From NCBI GenBank assembly GCA_020722815.1, contig DYKB01000004.1, positions 1 through 56,232 on the forward strand: a stretch of 56,232 nt of DNA, read 5' to 3'. Below are positions 25,560-35,501 of the stretch, piece by piece. Origin of the DNA: Caldithrix sp. (GTDB taxonomy: Bacteria; Zhuqueibacterota; Zhuqueibacteria; Thermofontimicrobiales; Sulfurfontimicrobiaceae). The stretch's first letter is position 1, and the number at the start of each line of letters is the position of its first letter. The notes beneath the pieces are model-generated. The model saw only the letters and a program-made list of their open reading frames with translations. It did not search any database and was not told the DNA's origin. The translations under genes were made by a program, and so were the position numbers.

Positions 25560-28547
25560 TCAAAAATCCTGTTCATCACTTTTCTTAACTTCTTGATTCT
25601 GTTCCGGCGTCTTATTCTTTTCCAGTGTCTCTTTCAAATCGCCTCGCTTGAGTTCCTCTTCCAGAATCTTTTCATACTCATTCTTCAGAACCTGCCGTTC
25701 GACTTCCTTCTGCTTGGTATCAAAATAAATGGTATCAAAATACTTTTTGCGCTCCTGTTTTTCCACCCGCGCTTTTTCTTCATTCATATTTTCGATTAAT
25801 TTGAGCATTTTTTGGTCATAATCAGTCACCTTCGATTCCAATGACTTTCGTTTTTTGGCCAATAAGCGTTCAATGGCTTCAATATTTTCCGAATAAGTGG
25901 CAATTTTTCGCTCCCGTTCCAGCAGCGATGAAAAATTAATATCACTCATCCCAAAACCGGAAAAATCAGCCCATTTTTCGAAGTTCGTACTCGACTCATC
26001 TACTGCATTGTTTGCCAGCCAGATTTGCAGCCGATTCAACTGATTCTTTAAACTCGCCAGGTCTTCCTGAAGCAGTTCCAGGTCAATTTCTGCCGAAACA
26101 CCTGTTTTATTCTGCTGCGATTCAATTAATTTGCTTAAATTTTGAATATCCCGCTCGACTTGTTTCTTCTCGGCCAGCATATCCTGAACCATATTTTTAA
26201 TCATCCCCCGCCGATAGCGAATTCCGCCCTCTTTCGTCGCCAGCGGATGCGTAATAAAAGCATTGACATTCATTCCGGCCGAGGCTTTGTCATAATTTTC
26301 CAGTAACGAAATCAGCCGGGCTTTCTGTTTTTCGGCCACCAGCAACATGTCTTCCTGACCCTCAGTTTTCGCCTGCTGAATCATCGAATCGAAATATTCA
26401 ATTTGCCGGACAATTTTTTTTCGCTCATCCGTAAAATCTTCCAGCAACTGTTTGCCGGCAAATCCCTGATAATTGAGACCTAAAAGCGCCTCCTGAACCG
26501 CCCCGCGAATTTTTGACACATCCTCGTACAGCGACTGATCCTGTCGTTCCAGTACCGAACTCTCCAGCCGCTCCAACTCTTTCGCCTGCTCCATGATGCG
26601 TTTTCGTTCTTCATAATACTGATTCGACAATTCCATCGCTGTTTGGGCCGAAGAAATATAATCCAGATCGGCTTTGGCTTCTTCCGGCCGATTTAAAATG
26701 CGCTTGCAGTGGGCACTCACCACCAGCGCCTCATACGTGAAATTCGATGTCAGATGTTTTGAAAGCAACTGATTGACTTTGGAAATGGTATCTTCATACT
26801 TACCGGTCTTCAATTCCGCCCAGGCCTGCGCCATCAGGCTCTTGTCGTAGCCCTCATAACCCTGCGACACCCGCCCTAACACTTCCACGGCTTTTTGATA
26901 TTCACCGAGATGGTAATGTAATAATCCCAGCCGAATAATCGCCTCATTTCGCAAATTGGCCAGGTTCACATCCGACCAGGGATAATTCTGGGCATTCCCG
27001 ACTGTTTCGAGGATTTTTTTCGCCTTCGTAAAATTTTCCAGATTGATATACACAATCCCCAACAAATACTGGCCTGGTAAATAATAAGGTGTGTTTTCCT
27101 GAATCATCTCCAGATAGGTTCGGGATTTCTTAAAATCGCCATTCGTGGCATAGAGATAACCCGCTAAATAATAAGCATTTCCCTGTTCCTCCGCCGAAAG
27201 CGCATTGGAGAGGTCTTTCACTTTGTCAAAAAAACCAAAAAATTTATCCTTCATATTATATGTGTAGCTAATCAACATCAATTTCCAGAGAGACGGCCCC
27301 AGAAACTTTGAATTCGGAAAATTATTCACTAGTTCTTCAAATTTTTCAAAAGCCGCATCGTAAAAACTGCGGGCATAATAGGTCTCACCCAGATAAAAAT
27401 AGATGCCGTCTGCCTGCGGAAAAGCCATTCCATAATTGCGCAGAATATCCTTAAATTGCATTTCGGCCAGATCAAAATTGCGGGAGGAGTAATTCATCAT
27501 CGCATCGCCCAGCGCATCTTCCAGCATGCGATTTTTTTCCTCAGCCGCCGCGGTTTTCAGGAGGCCATTATACAGAACGCGATATTTGGTCAATCGAATT
27601 TGAAAATCGGCGGTTTTCTTCGCGCGCCACTCCTTTAACAATTCTGTAATTGAAATTTGTGGCATTTCAGACGATGTCTTTCCGGAAAGCTGCAGCAGAC
27701 GATTATCAATCTCTTCCAGCATTTGCTGTTTGACCCCTTCAGTATCACCCGCCGGAATTGAATCAGTGCCCATTCGGGCGCTAATCTGCTCCACCTCTTT
27801 GAGAATGTCAATAATTTTCTCACTCTCTTCGACATCGTCCTGAACCAACTGCTTTTGAACCAGCGAATCCCCCTGCGGACTATAATTGCCGATGATTTTG
27901 ATAATTTTCTCTTTTTGCTGCTGAATTTCCCCCAAAACTTCCTGATCATTTCGGGCCTGCGCCTCTTTTTCAAATTTAACTAGCAATTCATATGTATTCA
28001 AAATCGAATCCATATCCACCGAATAATTTCGGATCAACTGTTTGAGTTTTGAAGATGGCTTTGGGGATTTCTGGATATTGTTACGGCTGCCGAGCGATTC
28101 TTTGAGGTCCTCTTTCAGCTTATTGATTTCCGAAAGCAGCTTTGTATTTTCAGACTGTACCGTGTACTTTTCAAGCTGTTCCAGATCATTGAGCAGCGAC
28201 AGAATATTGTCGAGCTCCTGGGAATATTGATCAATCAGATTTTCCTGCTCGGCATATAACTCCTTAAAATTCAAATTTGTCAGCGTCTCACTCTGCGTCC
28301 CACGGGCTTTAATCTCTTTCAGGATATTTTGAATCAACTGCAGCAAAAACTGCTCTTTGATCGCCATTTTCTGGATAAAATCCTTCGAATTCAAATCCAG
28401 ATAGTGCTTGATTCGGGAATCAAAATTAATCTCCGGCTGCGCACCGGCTGCCGCCTTCTTCTGTGCCCATAAACCAGAACTGGAGCCAGCAATTACCAAA
28501 AACAGGACGAAACCGATGAATACCAATCGTAAATTATCACGCATCAT
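25560..28547 (-). CDS. Large exported TPR/coiled-coil protein
   Basis: A 995-residue protein with an N-terminal signal (MMRDNLRLVFIGFVLFLVIAG, cut after LWA). Residues ~60-320 are long coiled-coil helices. About 345-640 are TPR units (FYLGETYYARSFYDAAFEKF, AYYLAGYLYATNGDFKKSRT, LLHYHLGEYQKAVEVLG). Residues ~650-985 are coiled coil again, very rich in Glu/Lys/Gln, ending EVKKSDEQDF. No enzyme motif. It is probably an elongated periplasmic scaffold. Start: the ATG at 28547 with GAGAGAG close upstream is preferred to a TTG eight codons earlier, which has no ribosome site. It lies 626 bases upstream of the giant TPR gene on the same strand, so it is a likely first member of the TPR-ExbBD locus. 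Confidence 0.82.
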   Translation of the reverse strand: MMRDNLRLVFIGFVLFLVIAGSSSGLWAQKKAAAGAQPEINFDSRIKHYLDLNSKDFIQKMAIKEQFLLQLIQNILKEIKARGTQSETLTNLNFKELYAEQENLIDQYSQELDNILSLLNDLEQLEKYTVQSENTKLLSEINKLKEDLKESLGSRNNIQKSPKPSSKLKQLIRNYSVDMDSILNTYELLVKFEKEAQARNDQEVLGEIQQQKEKIIKIIGNYSPQGDSLVQKQLVQDDVEESEKIIDILKEVEQISARMGTDSIPAGDTEGVKQQMLEEIDNRLLQLSGKTSSEMPQISITELLKEWRAKKTADFQIRLTKYRVLYNGLLKTAAAEEKNRMLEDALGDAMMNYSSRNFDLAEMQFKDILRNYGMAFPQADGIYFYLGETYYARSFYDAAFEKFEELVNNFPNSKFLGPSLWKLMLISYTYNMKDKFFGFFDKVKDLSNALSAEEQGNAYYLAGYLYATNGDFKKSRTYLEMIQENTPYYLPGQYLLGIVYINLENFTKAKKILETVGNAQNYPWSDVNLANLRNEAIIRLGLLHYHLGEYQKAVEVLGRVSQGYEGYDKSLMAQAWAELKTGKYEDTISKVNQLLSKHLTSNFTYEALVVSAHCKRILNRPEEAKADLDYISSAQTAMELSNQYYEERKRIMEQAKELERLESSVLERQDQSLYEDVSKIRGAVQEALLGLNYQGFAGKQLLEDFTDERKKIVRQIEYFDSMIQQAKTEGQEDMLLVAEKQKARLISLLENYDKASAGMNVNAFITHPLATKEGGIRYRRGMIKNMVQDMLAEKKQVERDIQNLSKLIESQQNKTGVSAEIDLELLQEDLASLKNQLNRLQIWLANNAVDESSTNFEKWADFSGFGMSDINFSSLLERERKIATYSENIEAIERLLAKKRKSLESKVTDYDQKMLKLIENMNEEKARVEKQERKKYFDTIYFDTKQKEVERQVLKNEYEKILEEELKRGDLKETLEKNKTPEQNQEVKKSDEQDF

Positions 28548-29388
28548 TTTTACTCTCTCTTCGACTAACAAATTATGAATACACAGGTTAAGTTAATCAC
28601 TCCAAGAAGCCAGTGGCAGAAATCCTTTTTAATTATGGCAAAAATCATGCCCCTGAGATGGGGAGTTTTAGGGTATTCAAGCAGCCTATAATAAGGAAGA
28701 ATGGTTGAATTTGGTGGACAAGCGTTATTGGAAGTTTGGTGTTTCAGGTTGAGGCAAGGGGATTTTTTAGAATAGGGTATGAAAAAAACAATTATTAGTT
28801 TTCAGTACTTTCTACTTCTTAATTTGCACTTTATGCTTTCTGAAAAATTATGATTTAATTCGAACAAAGAGCTTGCTAAATAAAGAGGATTTGATTAATA
28901 TTTCCATAATCTTTACTCGTGGAATCAGTTTAAAAATGTATAATTATATCTGGTTCAAAAAATATTGGACACCGATTAACATTAGATATTTTTTATTATA
29001 ATTTTCGGAGATTTGAGCGCCCCCCGCATTACCATGGCCATCAGGTTAAAGTGATAACAAAAGGAATTTCAATAAGTTATAATTGAATTGACGGCAATGA
29101 AGGCAGAATGAGGGGGCATTTATTGATTCAAAAGATTATATTAGAATTTTAAGTTGATAGATAAAGTACACTATTTTTCAATACTTTTTATTGAATTCGT
29201 GAACAATTAGCAGTACCTGTAACGAGAAATGAACAGGTATACTACAGGATAAGTTTTTGTTTTTATTTAATTTAATTTTTTTTTAAAAAGGCCTAAGTTG
29301 TTCACGCCGGGACTTTTACACGATGAGGGTAGTTCCTGAACCCCCCTCAGACGACCGAAAATCAGTGAAAAACAACCACATTTTCTTA
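28548..29388. other. Divergent intergenic region, no gene seen
   Basis: About 840 AT-rich bases between the TPR gene (-) and lepA (+). No supported frame. A GC-richer island at 29012-29045 (GAGCGCCCCCCGCATTACCATGG) stands out against the AT background and is unexplained. The CCTGTAACGAGAAATGAACAGG segment near 29216-29237 is a weak palindrome. Confidence 0.4.
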
Positions 29389-29417
29389 TTGACTATTTAC
29401 TAAAAAATCCTTAAATT
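29389..29417 (+). promoter_or_regulatory. Sigma70-like promoter for lepA
   Basis: TTGACT (29389-29394), a 17-base spacer and TAAATT (29412-29417), 68 bases ahead of the lepA start. Boxes and spacing are good; the assignment rests on sequence alone. Confidence 0.5.
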
Positions 29418-29485
29418 ATCAGATTTTAAAAATGAATAATTTTAAGGGATTAAAAAATAAGATTTAATTTTTTAAGGAGTTAAGT

Positions 29486-31279
29486 TTGATTTCGAGTATC
29501 CGAAATTTTTGTATTATTGCGCATATTGATCATGGAAAATCGACTTTAGCAGATCGGCTGCTGGAAATAACTGCGACCATTCCTCAAAATGAAATGGTGA
29601 ATCAGGTGTTGGATGATATGGATCTGGAACGGGAGCGCGGAATTACCATCAAGGCACATGCGATTACGATGAATTATAACGCAAAAGATGGAAAAAAATA
29701 TATCCTGAATCTGATTGATACTCCGGGACATGTGGATTTTACGTATGAAGTCTCCCGAAGCCTGGCTGCCTGTGAAGGGGCCATCCTGGTGGTGGATGCA
29801 TCACAGGGAATTGAAGCCCAGACATTGACGAATTTCTATCTGGCGCTGGAAAATGATCTGGCCATCATTCCGGTCATTAATAAAATCGATTTACCGGGGG
29901 CCGACGTCGAATCTACCCAACATCAGATTGTTGAATTGATGGGCGTAGATGAAGATGAAATTTTACTGGCCAGTGCCAAAGTCGGTATCGGGATTGACGA
30001 GCTTCTGGAAGCGATTGTACAGCGAATTCCGGCTCCCAAAGGGGATGCTCAGGCACCACTACAGGCACTGATTTTCGATTCCGTCTATAATTCATATCGC
30101 GGTGCAGTCGCCTACATTCGTGTATTTCAGGGCGAAATTCGTAAAGGCATGATGCTTAAATTTTTTGCGCATGAGAAGCAGTTTGGGGTGGATGAGGTTG
30201 GAATTTTACAGCTATCTGAAGTCCCCCAGAATAAATTATCCGTCGGGCAGGTGGGCTATGTTTATGCCGGCATGAAAGAGGTTCAGGATACCAAGGTGGG
30301 GGATACGATTACGGATGCCAATAATCCTGCCCCAAAACCGCTGCCAGGTTACCGCGAAGCCAAACCGATGGTTTATAGCAGTCTCTATCCGGCGATTGCC
30401 GAGGATTATGAGGAACTACGCAATGCATTGGATAAATTGAAGTTAAATGATGCTTCGCTGGTTTACGAACCGGAAGATTCCACCGCGCTGGGTTTTGGTT
30501 TTCGCTGTGGATTTTTAGGCTTATTGCACATGGAAATCGTCCAGGAACGGCTGGAACGTGAATATAACCTCGATCTGGTAACGACAGTTCCCAGCGTGAT
30601 TTTCCAGGTTTTCACCACCGATGGTCAGATGGTGCTAGTCAACAATCCAACGAAATTGCCCAAACCTAATTTTATCGAACGAACGGAAGAACCCTACGTC
30701 CGCGCCAATATCATGACCCCGACTGAATATATCGGGAATATCATGCAATTGGCACAGGAGCGGCGGGGCACTTATCGCAACACTGAATATATCGATACGA
30801 CACGGGCTTACGTGCATTACGATTTTCCACTGGCAGAAATTATTTTCGATTTTTATGATAAATTGAAATCGCTCTCCAAAGGGTATGCTTCTTTTGATTA
30901 TGAATTCACCGGTTTTCAGGAAAGCCCGCTGCAGAAGGTGGATATTCTGCTGAATCATGAGATTGTGGACGCCCTTTCGGTGATTGTTCATCGGGATAAA
31001 GCTTATGATTGGGGACGTCGGATTTGTGACAAGTTACGTGAATTGATTCCGCGTCAGCTTTTTGAAATAGCGATTCAGGCGGCGATTGGAAGTAAAATCA
31101 TTTCCCGATCGACTGTTCCGGCGATGCGAAAAAATGTAACCGCGAAATGTTATGGCGGCGATATTACCCGAAAACGAAAATTACTCGAGAAACAAAAAGA
31201 GGGGAAACGCCGTATGAAACAGCTTGGAAAAGTCGATGTGCCGCAGGAAGCATTCCTGGCAATTTTAAAGGTTGATTAA
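29486..31279 (+). CDS. lepA: Elongation factor 4 (LepA), ribosomal back-translocase GTPase
   Basis: A 597-residue translational GTPase of the usual length. Motifs: G1 AHIDHGKST (12-20), the switch region [13 protein letters not shown]3 DTPGHVDF, G4 NKIDLPGAD and G5 ASAKVGIG. The LepA-specific C-terminal part is intact: [27 protein letters not shown], and the final [20 protein letters not shown]. It acts on stalled or mistranslocated ribosomes and in ribosome assembly. The start codon is TTG, set by AAGGAG six bases upstream and the conserved [19 protein letters not shown] beginning. The stop codon touches the ATG of the following ABC ATPase, so the genes are cotranscribed. Confidence 0.97.
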   Translation: MISSIRNFCIIAHIDHGKSTLADRLLEITATIPQNEMVNQVLDDMDLERERGITIKAHAITMNYNAKDGKKYILNLIDTPGHVDFTYEVSRSLAACEGAILVVDASQGIEAQTLTNFYLALENDLAIIPVINKIDLPGADVESTQHQIVELMGVDEDEILLASAKVGIGIDELLEAIVQRIPAPKGDAQAPLQALIFDSVYNSYRGAVAYIRVFQGEIRKGMMLKFFAHEKQFGVDEVGILQLSEVPQNKLSVGQVGYVYAGMKEVQDTKVGDTITDANNPAPKPLPGYREAKPMVYSSLYPAIAEDYEELRNALDKLKLNDASLVYEPEDSTALGFGFRCGFLGLLHMEIVQERLEREYNLDLVTTVPSVIFQVFTTDGQMVLVNNPTKLPKPNFIERTEEPYVRANIMTPTEYIGNIMQLAQERRGTYRNTEYIDTTRAYVHYDFPLAEIIFDFYDKLKSLSKGYASFDYEFTGFQESPLQKVDILLNHEIVDALSVIVHRDKAYDWGRRICDKLRELIPRQLFEIAIQAAIGSKIISRSTVPAMRKNVTAKCYGGDITRKRKLLEKQKEGKRRMKQLGKVDVPQEAFLAILKVD

Positions 31280-32035
31280 ATGCTTGAACTCAATAATCTT
31301 ACGAAAAATTATGGTTCGTTGGTGGCGGTGAATCAGCTCTCGCTAAAAATTTCCGCTGAACTTTTTGTTTTTTTAGGACCAAATGGGGCTGGTAAAACGA
31401 CAACGATCAAGATGATCGCCGGCTTATTAAAGCCGACAAGTGGGCAGGTGACTGTACACCAATATGATCTCTGGAAAGAACCAAACCTGGCAAAACGAGA
31501 AATCGGCCTTGTGCTGGACACCCCTTTTCTCTATGAAAAATTAACCGCCCGTGAATTTTTACATTTTTTGGCAGATATTTACAAAATTGAACGTCCGGTT
31601 GCCCGGAAACGAATTCAGCAACTCTTCGAACTTTTTGAGCTGGAAAATAAAGCCGATGAGCTCATTGAAAGCTATTCTTTTGGGATGAAGCGAAAATGTG
31701 CACTGTGTGCGGCGCTGATCCATGATCCAAAAGTCTTGCTGTTGGATGAACCTACTTCAGGACTGGATCCCAAAAGTATTCGCAACATCAAACAGGTTCT
31801 GCTGGAGTTGGTCAAACGGGGGGTGACGATTTTCATGTCGACCCATATTCTGGAAATCGCGGAAAATATGGGGGATCGCCTCGGCATTATCAATAAAGGG
31901 GAACTTATCGCCTGTGGCACCATGGCAGAACTTCGGAAAAAATCTCATGAAAACAAACAGAGCCTTGAAGACATCTTTTTGGAATTAACTGGCGGCAGTG
32001 AAGTCGCTGATGTATTAAAATACCTTGAAAATTAA
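31280..32035 (+). CDS. ABC-2-type transporter ATP-binding protein
   Basis: A 251-residue cytoplasmic ATPase. Walker A is GPNGAGKTTT (about residue 34), the Q-loop lies near GLVLDTPFLYEKLTA, Walker B is VLLLDEPTSGLDP and the H-loop is STHILEIAE. The signature is SYSFGMKRK in place of LSGGQ, common in this subfamily. The C-terminal extension (LEDIFLELTGG) is typical of ABC-2 exporters of the CcmA/NatA type. The ATG directly follows the lepA stop, and the permease gene begins within 11 bases after this stop, so ATPase and permease form one transporter. Substrate unknown. Confidence 0.92.
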   Translation: MLELNNLTKNYGSLVAVNQLSLKISAELFVFLGPNGAGKTTTIKMIAGLLKPTSGQVTVHQYDLWKEPNLAKREIGLVLDTPFLYEKLTAREFLHFLADIYKIERPVARKRIQQLFELFELENKADELIESYSFGMKRKCALCAALIHDPKVLLLDEPTSGLDPKSIRNIKQVLLELVKRGVTIFMSTHILEIAENMGDRLGIINKGELIACGTMAELRKKSHENKQSLEDIFLELTGGSEVADVLKYLEN

Positions 32036-32045
32036 AGGTCTTAAA

Positions 32046-33707
32046 ATGTTTTGGCGACTTCTTCAAAATAAATTACGCATGTTCCGAAATGCTGGTTTTA
32101 AAAAGACTGGTAAAAAACGGTTCCTGTTCCTCCTGAGTATATTTGGATTAGGTTGGCTTTTTTTTGTTCTCCATGATTGGGCGTATGCTTTTTTCCAGTT
32201 TATCCTTTCCTCACCGCTATTAGAAGTTTCACAAGGTGAACGGATAATTCTTTTGCAGCGTTCTGTTACTTTATTATTTAATGGCCTGTTCTTATTTTTA
32301 TTTTTCGGTGGAATTTTAATCGCTGAACATTTTCTGTTTAGTTCTTCTGATCTTAATTTTTTACTCTCGACTCCGATTCCCCTCAATACAATTTTTTCTT
32401 ATAAAATATTAGAACAAATTTTCTATAACTCAGGTCTCTTCTTTTTAATTGGTGGGGCTTTTTTAGCAGGTCTTATTCGGCTCGGACTCTTATCCGTTGG
32501 TTCGACCCTTATGCTCATCATTTCAGCCATTGCTTTTGTCATAATTCCCACCGTTTTGGCACTTTTATTAACCTTTCTGCTACTCCAATTCGTCTCTTCC
32601 AGTCGCTTGCGTGATTTTAGCCGGGTCTTTAGCGGATTGATTTATATTGGCTTCTGGATTATGATTCAATATTTCCGGATTTCGCACTTTGATAGCGAGA
32701 TGACCGGTGAATCTCCCAAACGATTTGATATCTGGCAAAAAATGACTCACAATACCCAACTGGATTGGACGCCGGCCGGCTGGTTGGGAAAAATGCTGAC
32801 CAGTGAATTCGGTACTCAAAATACATCTTGGTATTATTTTGTCCTCATCATTCTGGTAGCAGCGCTATTATGGTTTTTATGCCGCAAAATTCTGACCGGC
32901 CTGTTTCTGAAAAGGGGAACCGAAATCATCCATGAACCATATAAAAAGAAAGTATCGGTCAAAAAAAATGCCGTCCAAATGAGTACAGGAACCAATTCGG
33001 CACTCAAATCGATGATTTTGAAAGACATGCGGCTCTTTTTTCGTGATTCCCGAATGGTGATTCAGACAGCTTTTATGGGACTGATGTTAATATTTATGGG
33101 AATCATTGTTTCCCAATCTACTTCCGCAAACGTGATGCAACTGGATCATCCGGAAGGTGGATCTTTTGTCGTAATTTTCTTTTTCAGTCTCATTTCGGCT
33201 CAGTTTGCTTCGCGATTGATTCCGCTGGAACGCGAGGGATTTTGGCTTTTAAAAACAATTCCCGATTCGGTTCGGCTGGCTGTTACGGGGAAACTCTTAT
33301 TGAGTCTGATAGTAAATTTTATTTTTGCTTTTGTGATTACCCTTGGCTTTTTTATCTGGTTTCAACCAGGAGTTTTCGCCGGACTAATCTTTCTGATGCT
33401 GGTTGTTGCATTAAGTTTTGGGAGCGCTGGTATTGGCCTGTTAATCGGATGCCTTTTTCCTCGCTTTGACTGGGAACATCCCAAACGCATGTTAACACCG
33501 GCCGGCTCAATCTGGCTGATAATTTCATCTATCCTCTGGTATGCAATTGTTTTTATAATTTTTGCGGTCGCTAAAGTTATAACAGGGTCTTTTTTGACTT
33601 TTTCTCTTTTATTTCTTATTGTATTATCGATTATTATCCTGTCGATGAATTTGATAATCATGAAATATAGTGTGGTAAAAATTGAAAAAAAAGAACTGAC
33701 GCGATAA
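32046..33707 (+). CDS. ABC-2-type transporter permease
   Basis: A 553-residue inner-membrane protein with about 12 hydrophobic helices and a central soluble loop (about 250-330, basic with KKKVSVKKNA). Helices around FLLSIFGLGWLFFVL, GLFLFLFFGGILIAEHFLF, LMLIISAIAFVIIPTVLALLL and SLIVNFIFAFVITLGFFIWF are clear. The lineup SDLNFLLSTPIPLNTIFSYK is typical of putative ABC exporters that pair with CcmA/NatA ATPases. Start: ATG 32046, with AAAGG about 7 bases upstream, is preferred; an in-frame TTG at 32025 would overlap the ATPase end by 11 bases. Substrate unknown; ion or lipid-like export is possible. Confidence 0.85.
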   Translation: MFWRLLQNKLRMFRNAGFKKTGKKRFLFLLSIFGLGWLFFVLHDWAYAFFQFILSSPLLEVSQGERIILLQRSVTLLFNGLFLFLFFGGILIAEHFLFSSSDLNFLLSTPIPLNTIFSYKILEQIFYNSGLFFLIGGAFLAGLIRLGLLSVGSTLMLIISAIAFVIIPTVLALLLTFLLLQFVSSSRLRDFSRVFSGLIYIGFWIMIQYFRISHFDSEMTGESPKRFDIWQKMTHNTQLDWTPAGWLGKMLTSEFGTQNTSWYYFVLIILVAALLWFLCRKILTGLFLKRGTEIIHEPYKKKVSVKKNAVQMSTGTNSALKSMILKDMRLFFRDSRMVIQTAFMGLMLIFMGIIVSQSTSANVMQLDHPEGGSFVVIFFFSLISAQFASRLIPLEREGFWLLKTIPDSVRLAVTGKLLLSLIVNFIFAFVITLGFFIWFQPGVFAGLIFLMLVVALSFGSAGIGLLIGCLFPRFDWEHPKRMLTPAGSIWLIISSILWYAIVFIIFAVAKVITGSFLTFSLLFLIVLSIIILSMNLIIMKYSVVKIEKKELTR

Positions 33708-33722
33708 TATTTTTTTAATTTT

Positions 33723-33752
33723 TTGAACCAACCAATAAAAAAATGGTATTAT
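33723..33752 (+). promoter_or_regulatory. Sigma70-like promoter for signal peptidase I
   Basis: TTGAAC (33723-33728), an 18-base spacer and TATTAT (33747-33752), 62 bases before the TTG start at 33814. It is placed just after the permease stop and would allow separate control of lepB. Confidence 0.45.
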
Positions 33753-33813
33753 TGCTTAGATATGAATAAAGTTGATTTTCTGATGAGATAGAATCGTTTT
33801 TAAGGAGTTTAAA

Positions 33814-35235
33814 TTGGCAAAGAAAACTAACATTAAAGTAAAAGCAAAGAAAGACAAAAAATATTCTCCGGCCAATAAAAAAGCCGATAACAAACAACCC
33901 GAAAAAAGTCGTTTTATTTTTTCATGGCTGGCGATTATTTTTCTGGTCGTGGCTTTTCTGTTTATTTTTACAGAAGGCAATGATTTATCATATTTAAATA
34001 AAAAAAATATCATCATTTTTGCAGGCGTTTGCGCATTCCTGCTTTATGCTTTAAATTTTATTGAAAATCAAAAACAGACCAAATCGGCAGCAACAGATCC
34101 AAATGCTGAAAATGTTGTCGATCAGATAAATCAAAACTTTAAACAGAATCGGGGAACAATTCTTGAGCTTATTAAATCCATCGGGATTGCATTTTTAGCC
34201 GCACTGGTTCTTCGCATGTTATTGATTCAGGCGTTTCGCATTCCAACCGGTTCCATGAAAGATACTTTACTGGTTGGTGATTTTTTATTGGTCAATAAAT
34301 TTATATATGGCATTAGAACACCGGATCGAATTCCGTTGACCGACATCGAAATTCCATATTGGCGAATTCCCGGACCAGAGAAACCCAAACGTGGAAATAT
34401 CGTTGTTTTTAAATATCCAAAAGATGAAAATCTGGATTATATTAAAAGATGTGTGGGATGCCCGGGTGAAACGCTTCAGGTTAAAAGAGGTGAAGTTTAT
34501 GTGAATGGCAAAATTGAAGGTGAAATTCATCAAATCAGGAGTCGAATTGTTGATAAAACAGAATACAATGCCCCATTCGATTATCACCATGTAAAGACGA
34601 ATTGGGGGGATGAATATGTAATTCGTCAATGGTCAGAGATGCAGGGTCAGATGGATAGTTATGGACCGGTCTATATCCCGAAAAAAGGTGATGTTATTCA
34701 ATTTCCGCTGCGAAATGAAGATGAATGGCTTGCCTATCAAAATTTAATCGAGCATTATGAACGGTCCCGGCATAGTGGGCAAAACTTTTATCGGGATGCA
34801 CGAACCAATCGGGTTTATATTAATGGACAAGAAGTCACCTCATATACGATTCCGGATGATTATTATTTCATGATGGGTGATAATCGGGATAACAGTTCTG
34901 ACAGCCGTGATTGGGGCTTTTTACCTTTTAGAAATGTAGTCGGAGAAGCGCTTTTAATTTATTTCTCATGGGATTCTTCAGTAAATATCCTGGATGAAAA
35001 TTTTAAACCATCCGAATGGATTGGCGCGCAAATTAAAAAATTAGTCCCGGGTCTTTCTTCGGCCGGAACCATGGAGGTCTATACCAGTTTAAAATTCCAG
35101 GCCATGAATACCAGCCCCACTTTTTATCTCGCTTGGCGATTTTTGCCAAAAGTGTTGGATAAAGCTTTTAATATCATCTATAATTTCTCAATTGCCTCAA
35201 TTCGCTATGAACGGATCGGGAGTCTGATCAGGTAA
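33814..35235 (+). CDS. lepB: Signal peptidase I (active)
   Basis: A 473-residue inner-membrane S26 protease that removes Sec signal peptides. An extended Lys-rich N-terminus (1-32) precedes two hydrophobic helices (about 35-53, 66-82). A third helix (122-141) leads into the active site: Ser147 in RIPTGSMKDTL and Lys211 in YIKRCVGCPGE. The C-terminal box reads MMGDNRDNSSDSRDWGFLP. Compared with E. coli LepB (324) it has an insertion of about 110 residues between the Lys box and the GDNR box, including KGDVIQFPLRNEDEW, and a C-terminal tail. It starts at TTG with AAGGAG six bases upstream. The next gene is a paralogue sharing the insertion. Confidence 0.95.
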   Translation: MAKKTNIKVKAKKDKKYSPANKKADNKQPEKSRFIFSWLAIIFLVVAFLFIFTEGNDLSYLNKKNIIIFAGVCAFLLYALNFIENQKQTKSAATDPNAENVVDQINQNFKQNRGTILELIKSIGIAFLAALVLRMLLIQAFRIPTGSMKDTLLVGDFLLVNKFIYGIRTPDRIPLTDIEIPYWRIPGPEKPKRGNIVVFKYPKDENLDYIKRCVGCPGETLQVKRGEVYVNGKIEGEIHQIRSRIVDKTEYNAPFDYHHVKTNWGDEYVIRQWSEMQGQMDSYGPVYIPKKGDVIQFPLRNEDEWLAYQNLIEHYERSRHSGQNFYRDARTNRVYINGQEVTSYTIPDDYYFMMGDNRDNSSDSRDWGFLPFRNVVGEALLIYFSWDSSVNILDENFKPSEWIGAQIKKLVPGLSSAGTMEVYTSLKFQAMNTSPTFYLAWRFLPKVLDKAFNIIYNFSIASIRYERIGSLIR

Positions 35236-35283
35236 TTTAGGCGCCGAATTAAATGATGGAATTTTAGAATCAGTGGCTGAAGC

Positions 35284-35306
35284 ATTCCTTTATTGAGGAA
35301 TTTTTT
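35284..35306 (+). terminator. Weak intrinsic terminator after lepB
   Basis: ATTCCT (35284-35289), a six-base loop, AGGAAT, then six T (35301-35306). The stem is short and AT-rich, so termination may be partial. Confidence 0.4.
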
Positions 35307-35344
35307 ATCAATCGCTGATTTTGTTATCAACAGGATTTGCTATC

Positions 35345-35484
35345 GTGCACTTTCATGAGGCAAAATCTGCCCTCACCTGGCGGGAGAGGAAATAGCGACG
35401 CCCTCCCCTTCCGGGAGAAGGTTGGGGTGAGGGCATTTAGAGTGGCCTAAAAGTGAATCGTCTAAAGTAACCTATAAAGTGCAC
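35345..35484. repeat. MITE-like element with GTGCACTTT ends
   Basis: GTGCACTTT (35345-35353) and AAAGTGCAC (35476-35484) bound 140 bases. Inside is the palindrome CTGCCCTCACC...GGGTGAGGGCA with a GGGAGAGG/CCTCCCC pair, the same core family as at 7471-7548 but in different wrapping ends. It lies between lepB and its paralogue. Confidence 0.55.
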
Positions 35485-35501
35485 TGTAGTGGATAAACAG
35501 G

